Positions 56,839 through 64,000 of a stretch of DNA of 64,000 nucleotides are shown piece after piece. Source of the DNA: Myrica gale (lineage: Eukaryota > Streptophyta > Magnoliopsida > Fagales > Myricaceae); contig OZ005608.1 of the NCBI GenBank assembly GCA_963930655.1, positions 25,445,271-25,509,270 of the forward strand, read 5' to 3'. Made by a program: the position numbers and the translations under genes. The notes under the pieces are model-generated. The model had not been told where the DNA came from. It made no database searches and saw nothing but the letters and a program-made list of their open reading frames with translations. How positions within the stretch are numbered: position 1 is the stretch's first letter; each line of letters starts with the position of its first letter.

Positions 56839-57713
56839 CGCCGGCTTAAAGGTAAGGCAAGTTAGACGGTGGTCTAAGCCCTCACCCTGAGCAAGTCCCG
56901 TAAAGACTAAAAATATTTTATTTTTATTTTTTTTGTGTCGTATATGATCCAAAAATAAAAAGACAACTGAGTTAATAAAAAAAAGAATGACAAAATGTAA
57001 TCTTTTCATATTTTTTTAGGGTTAAATGCATGTCATGCACCTGTGGTATGCGGTAATAGCAAATATGCCCCTGAGATAAACAAAGTCATTTTCATACCCC
57101 TGAGGTAAACATTCAGGAGCAAATATGTCATTCCCTTATGTGCCGTTTGAAACACTAACGGTAAATGCTGACGTGTCAAAATTAGACACGTAAGCACCAA
57201 TCATAACTCGACACGTGACATTTTCGGGAAAAAGAAAAAAGAAAAAAAAGGGGAGAACCCCCGAGCGGCTCCCCTGCTCAGGGGTGGCCGGCAGGGTGCC
57301 ACCCCGGCGACGGGGGAGCCCAGATCTGGGCTCCCCTGCATCGCGCGCGCCGCTCGCGCGAAGGGCGATCGCAAAAATAAGCCCCGTAAAGACTAAAAAT
57401 ATTTTATTTTTATTTTTTTTGTTTCGTATATGACCCAAAAATAAAAAGACAACTGAGTTAATAAAAAAAAGAATGACAAGATGCAATATTTTCATATTTT
57501 TTTTATCATGAGTGGACATATAAATTTCTTAATTGTTCTAGTCATGAGGCCTTGATGTCATGTATGAAGGCCTCATAAAAAATAATTAATGGGGCTTTAA
57601 TATTTTATATTAAATTTAATAATTTTCAGATAAATTTAAATATTTTATATTAAATTTTATATAAAAAAGCCTAATAATTTATTTTACCTTAGGCCTGGTT
57701 TGAGCCGGCCCTG
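56839..57713. mobile_element. Non-autonomous hAT element with 8-bp target duplication
   Basis: A perfect 8-bp repeat, TTTATATC, flanks it (56831-56838 and 57714-57721). The left end CGCCGGCTTAAAGGTAAGGC resembles the inverted right end (CAGGGCCGGCTCAAACCAGG) through GCCGGCTTAAA/GCCGGCTCAAA. An 8-bp duplication plus a CAGGGCCGG-type terminus is the hAT signature. Inside, a 121-bp sequence is present twice (56897-57017 and 57383-57504), flanking a GC-rich insert. There is no transposase frame. Confidence 0.8.
57018..57382. mobile_element. One arm and GC-rich core of a foldback-type element inside the hAT element
   Basis: It begins AGGGTTAAATGCATGTCATG, carries ATGCCCCTGAGATAAAC and ATACCCCTGAGGTAAAC, then GACACGTGAC, an A-rich stretch, and a GC-rich core with small hairpins (CCCAGATCTGGGCTCCCC, GCGCGCGCCGCTCGCGCG). 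The order of arm, CACGTG word, A/T tract and GC core is the same as in the complete Mutator-type foldback at 34449-35352, but the second arm is missing here. It sits exactly between the two 121-bp direct repeats of the host element. Confidence 0.6.
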
Positions 57714-57858
57714 TTTATATCATGCCAAAAGTAGCCACTATTTCGCAAGAGCTCTCTGTTTAATTTCAACTAAAATATATACTTGTGTTTACAGATTAGG
57801 GTCATTTAACTTCAGACTGCGAAAGGGTTTCTACATCGGGAGAAAGATAGAGCTAGCT

Positions 57859-58153
57859 ATGGGGAAAACAGGTAGCAGCAGAGCGCGCGGCTGTGAAGGA
57901 GATAGTACAGTTCGTTACGGTTGTGCTGGCTGTAGGGAATGCCAATGACGTCCCTCCCATTCATCCCTCTCAGTTTGTCTCGTCCGGCACTTCAGATCAC
58001 TTTAAAAATGATTTCTACCATGAGTACTGCGCTGGAGTATGCGTTAAAGTGTTCCTTCGCGAGATACATCACGAGGACGTCGTTCCTGCTGCTTTCATGA
58101 AATGTGCATTTGATTGCATGGCAGAATGCGTGGAATGGATCAAATGGCCATGA
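57859..58153 (+). pseudogene. Small cysteine-rich, secreted-type (thionin-like) protein gene, probably broken
   Basis: The frame from about 57857 to 58153 encodes a hydrophobic stretch (FVTVVLAVGNA), then a mature-type part with five Cys in the pattern C-x3-C ... C-x3-C-x3-C (YCAGVCVKV and KCAFDCMAEC). This spacing resembles plant thionin-like small secreted proteins, which are mostly uncharacterised. The only nearby ATG (57859) lies in a different frame and soon reaches a stop (57946-57948). The Cys-rich frame itself has no ATG and is closed upstream by a TAG at 57854. So a small frame shift seems to separate the start from the rest, or the true start is elsewhere. The resemblance is by Cys spacing only. 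Confidence 0.5.
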
Positions 58154-59557
58154 CAATATTAATAACATCGCCAGCGGTCTGGTTTGAATTCTCTTATGCT
58201 CTCTTTCTGCTAGTGAATTTCTCAATAACGGCAATAGGGTTTAATTTCGTCGCGTATATATATATATCAGGCGGAACCAAGGGGGGCCCGGTTGGCCTTC
58301 TCAAATGGTTCAAATATTTTTTTTATCTGTTTTCTTTTTCTTTTTTAAAGAAAAAATTGCAAACTTTTATTTCTGAATATTGTGTACATGTAAGAACGAG
58401 ACCAATTGAGAAAAACACCAAAACAAAAATCTATAAGAATCTCTTATTATGATTGTATTTTTTATGTTAATGGACCATTAACAATCCCTATAAACAAAAA
58501 ATCCACTTCAAACGATCATATTGCTTTCCTAATAATAGAACCAAAATTAAAATTAGCATTATCCCGTGGGATTACAGTGTAATCCGACAATGACATAGAA
58601 GAAAATGAGCCAAATGATCAAGTAATTAAAGACGACTTAATATATCCTAGTTTGAAGACTTGCAGTTCCCTTACGAGTCTGCAGTGAAATTTATCAAGAC
58701 TGAGTTGCGTAATAAGATGAGAATGATTGAATAATGATAGTATGGTAGTATACATCGAGAGGGAAATTTTTGAAAATATTGAGAACGATGTAATTTTGCT
58801 TTCATAAGTTGCAAACCCGTAGGATCCAATTGTCACCTCTCAATCTCAGTAAATAGTACAGTACGTGTATTTTAATATTTTTATTATTTTTAGTCCTTAA
58901 TTTTCAATACTTTAACCAAAAGACACTACATTATTAAGTAATTTTTTTGTCATTTTCCATTAAGAGTTTATCCCTCTTCAAATTCATTCCTAGTTTTTGT
59001 CACTGCTCAATAATATGTAACAGTTCAGCTTCTTTGTTTTATGCGACCAATACATCAATAAAATCCTCTAATTATATATGCTTCTGTATATTACTAATAT
59101 AATAAAGAAAAGAATCAGTTGATCATATCAAATTCACTTCAAATTAGCTGCAGCTATACCTACAAGAACAAATTAAGAAATGAATGTATACCTGGAAACA
59201 CATCAAAGAAACTTCATCTTCGATCGGTAATGTTTCTCTGGATTATGATCCTTTAATATACCCTTAATTTGCACTGCAGAAGATGCAATTTTCTTAGTCC
59301 TGCCACTTCCTAAACGTTAAGATTAAGCTATGTCATCAACTTGAGCTTTCATCCACCCATGGGAGGAGGAAGATCGGCCACCCCGCGGCTATCACGAGAG
59401 AGGCAAATGAATCCCTCTATTGGTCCTAGCAGAATGGATAGTTGCGATTCCCCTTGCGGAAAATGGGAACCACTCCATCCTCACTACCATTTTCTTTTTC
59501 TTCAGCAAAAGAAGAGATAATACACCGGTATTACTAATGATTTGGTCATGTTTTTCC
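58154..59557. other. Gene-free interval with hAT-like repeat
   Basis: GGCGGAACCAAGGGGGGCCC at about 58271 is a hAT-style terminus. About 58500-58990 is the second copy of the dispersed repeat seen at 51180-51650, sharing GTAGGATCCAATTGTCACCT and TTTTTAGT-CTTAATTTTC. The remainder is AT-rich with no recognised gene. Confidence 0.5.
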
Positions 59558-59797
59558 TGTTAGAGATAATATCATATCAAGATTTGATATGATATTATTT
59601 TTATCTAGATATCAAATATTTGAATTTAAATGTGTTATCGTTAGTTTAAATACAGATATTCAAATTTAAATGTATTAGTATGGATTTATAATACAAACAC
59701 AGTCATAGATGGCTTTTACAGTTGATATAGGTCTAGACGAAATCTCTGTCTCTCCTTATTCTTGCACGGTTATCTTTTCTTTCATGGTATCAGAGTC
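59558..59797 (+). mobile_element. Copia-type 5' LTR with primer-binding site
   Basis: A 227-bp stretch begins TGTTAGAGATAATATCATAT and ends TTTCTTTCA at 59784, with TG...CA ends. It is followed at once by TGGTATCAGAGTC (59785-59797), the primer-binding site for initiator Met tRNA used by most plant copia elements. No second LTR or pol sequence was found downstream within 1.7 kb, so this is a truncated element. Its 5-bp target duplication cannot be tested. Confidence 0.75.
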
Positions 59798-61547
59798 AAT
59801 GATCTTGCAGCCATAAATTGGGTCTAGCAGCTTCAGGCTTCCGCATCTTGCACTTTCAATGAGCATTCTGACTAGTCTCTATGTCTCAAATCTAACACAT
59901 TAATTTCAAATCCATTATTAGTCTCACGGATTTCTATTGTTCAAGGTGAGCATAAGAGATATTATCTCTAATATGTCCAACTTTTGATTCATGATCTCTT
60001 AAAGAGATTGGTTTTTTTTCTATCGAGAAGCAAGTCAAGATTAACAAGAAAAAACTTCAAAGGCATAACTAACTTTCCTTTTTCAGAACTTGCCCTTGCA
60101 GATTACCCCATTGGACTCAACCAAACAACTGGAAATGGTTTGCACAAGTTAAGGTGTTTATGTTTTCACAGGCAGAAATTTTGCGGTGACACTTCCTGGG
60201 AAGGACAAAACTAGGATTGAATTTTAGGAGTCACTTACACAAAAATAGTTTGGGAAGATAAAAAAAATAGGAAAAAAAACAAGCAAATCATCTAAAAAAA
60301 CAAATTTTTGCTAGCTCCGTCCCTGCTCCCGGGGAGGCCCAAGTTGAGAGGAACACGAAGAAGTCACAATTGTACATAATCACGACGTGAACAAAATTCA
60401 TGGCACTCAAAAGCCACTATACCCTGCCAAAAGTCACCCTTCTTACAACTCTTTGCGTCCTCCAAAGAGTACTTTTGTCTTCACATAACCCTTTAGCAAT
60501 AATAAATCCATTCTTTATTTTAGAAAAAAAATAGAGGAAATGTTTGAGACGCGAGACGATCCAACATTTCATGCTATAAATTGCAATCACTGACCCTCAA
60601 AATAACACAAGGCTTATACCGATTAGAAGGTTGGAAAGTATTGAATGAAACTGGTATAAACACAGTTGTTAAACTGTGCTTATACCATCTTCATCCACAG
60701 CTTGAAAATTGGACTAAGCAAAGTCTGGCCCTCCCTATCCCATCCTCCCCCTTTTATGGTCTACACTGCCCCTCTCGCTTCTGCCCCGTTCAGATATTCA
60801 ACCAAGATATGAGGTTGCCCTGTGATTTGTGATCGATAATGCCGGTATGAGATTGTTCCAGTTCGTTAGTCGTTGATTGCTGGTGAGAATGCCTGTAGTT
60901 TGCTGGATTATTTTCTGGGCTCGATTCTGATTTTGTCAATGTATACCCTATATGGTCGTGTATGCCCGCTGCCCGTCATCTAGGGTCTTTGTTCATATAC
61001 AATCAACTTGCACACAAAAAGCAAACGATACCCAACTCTTATTTTTATAAGCGAAGGATCCAACTTGGTTACGCAGGTTTTTCAGCCAGGGAACTGCTCG
61101 TATAATATGGTAACATCTTTAAGAATCGCCATGTCATGGTTTCCGCCTTCCGGCAATAAATAGAAGGGATAGGACTACGTACTATCAAGCTACAAACCAG
61201 ATGAACGCGACATCCAGGACAATGTTTCCCCGGATTCTAATTTCCTTCTCTCTTAAAGGGAAGAAATGGACAATGTCAAAAACATTTATCTCTTGCTTAT
61301 ATTCAATCTCTGTAATGCTTCTTTGGGAACCTCATTCACAATTTTTGATTCAATATTAGGGGCCAAGCACATGATGAATGAAGTAATAAGATAAAATCAA
61401 GTGATCACGCGCCAGATACCATTATAGTCCACAGAAGGCTGGTTGTTTAGTAGATAATAGATGGATGATAGAGTTCCAAACATTGTCTTCTGGATATGCT
61501 AAATATATTTATATCCCTCCTACAAGAGAAGCGACCCGACAAAACTT
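59798..61547. other. Gene-free interval 3' of SUMO
   Basis: The first part may be the internal leader of the truncated copia element. The rest is unremarkable AT-rich sequence. Open frames at 59984-60214 and 60581-60832 have no family resemblance. The stretch nearest 61547 should contain the SUMO 3' UTR. Confidence 0.4.
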
Positions 61548-63160
<1,613 letters not shown>

Positions 63161-63350
63161 TTCTCGCTTGACTTAGGATATTCCACCACTTCCAAGGGAT
63201 TCTCAGCTGTCCGTCGCTGCCGCTCCCAACCCTGTTTTTGAAAAGGAGAAACCGATTTTGTGTGGTAACTGGCGAGGAAATCGACGGATTAGATGCGCTC
63301 GGTGTGCATTAATCAAACGGGACTCGCCCCATTATTTGTAACGGCGTCTC

Positions 63351-63356
63351 TTTATA
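63351..63356 (-). promoter_or_regulatory. Candidate TATA box of SUMO
   Basis: The minus strand reads GAGGTATAAAGAGACG, about 190 bp upstream of the SUMO ATG. This suggests a leader of about 160 bp. Confidence 0.5.
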
Positions 63357-63360
63357 CCTC

Positions 63361-64000
63361 GCTCTTTGGAAACGTCGTCAATTTTGCTCCGATATAATCG
63401 AATTTTTTTTAGCCCAAGATCTGCCAGCCTAGACGAATTACAGCTTAAGTACCCTTGAATTCAAAAGCCAACATATGGACTAGAGCTAGCCCATGTTAAT
63501 ATTCTCGGATCTATCTGTCATCAGCTAAATGGGTTGGCCCAAACTATTATCTACAAATCATATGGGATCCAAACACATACGTCTTTTCCCTTTTGTGTTT
63601 TTATCATTTAAACATGTCTTTGGCCCAAACTAATTTACAATGTGCATTAGTAGGGCTGGTTAATAGTAGATGGTAAGTTTTGAGAAAACCGTCACTATCA
63701 CCGTTTTTAATACCCATCGCACTGATAAGGCATAATAATCTGTTTTACCGGTGTTAGTGTTACACTTTTTATTTTTATTTTGTTCAATTGTAAAAGTATT
63801 TTATCATTAAAAATCAAAATTTACATGCACAAAAAAGAGAGAACAAGAAGAAATAAGCATAAATTTGCGAATGAAGAGAAGAAAAATATGAGGTATGCGA
63901 TGACCTAAGGCATGAGATTACATGCCCAACTACACAAAAGGTCTTCGACAAAATCAATGCCCCTATGGACTTATATATGTTGTAAATGGTCTTCCATTCC
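63361..64000. other. Gene-free right end of the window
   Basis: Sequence upstream of SUMO, AT-rich to the window edge. No gene or clear repeat boundary was recognised. Confidence 0.4.

Overview
The window is nuclear DNA of a flowering plant, most likely a eudicot. Its genes are split by GT-AG introns, the products have plant-specific families among them (GH9 endoglucanase, GT61, DUF4408/DUF761, GDP-L-galactose phosphorylase with its leader uORF), and the gaps are AT-rich and full of plant transposons. All exon models below were joined by eye from splice sites and reading phase.

Layout. 1-3120: decayed Ty1/copia element on +, ending in an LTR that abuts a GT61 glycosyltransferase exon (3121-3562, -). 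3.6-8.2 kb: non-coding, with two foldback MITEs and small tandem duplications. 8238-8849 (-): DUF4408/DUF761 protein. 11675-16964 (-): 13-exon condensin subunit CAP-H, with a 5'-truncated LINE in intron 3. 18210-20741 (-): 5-exon acid phosphatase/haloperoxidase-related (DUF212) membrane protein. 21941-25678 (+): prohibitin pseudogene split by an internally deleted copia element with a perfect 5-bp target duplication. 29451-32194 (+): GDP-L-galactose phosphorylase (VTC2/GGP), with TATA box and the ACG-initiated leader uORF. 32.8-35.8 kb: a nest of short transposons (SINE, Tourist-like MITE, two Mutator-type foldbacks). 36774-36983 (+): bL31 ribosomal protein with a leader intron. 38669-39484 (+): 5'-truncated aspartate carbamoyltransferase pseudogene. 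39910-42954 (-): 7-exon CNX5/MOCS3. 45117-46048 (+): small two-exon hydrophilic protein; its first exon is copied at 48.3 kb. 48.5-52 kb: hAT-like repeats. 52671-55005 (-): GH9 endo-beta-1,4-glucanase. 56839-57713: hAT element with 8-bp target duplication. About 57.86-58.15 kb (+): broken small cysteine-rich secreted-type protein gene. 59558-59797: lone copia LTR with primer-binding site. 61548-63160 (-): SUMO.

The genes are ordinary housekeeping and metabolic genes with no operon-like logic. They cover chromosome condensation, ascorbate synthesis and its feedback control, Moco synthesis and tRNA thiolation, organelle translation, wall remodelling and SUMOylation. I found no convincing new biological system. 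The notable material is the GGP non-AUG uORF, three gene remnants (prohibitin, ATCase, GT61), and a dense set of small transposons whose boundaries are set by visible target-site duplications.
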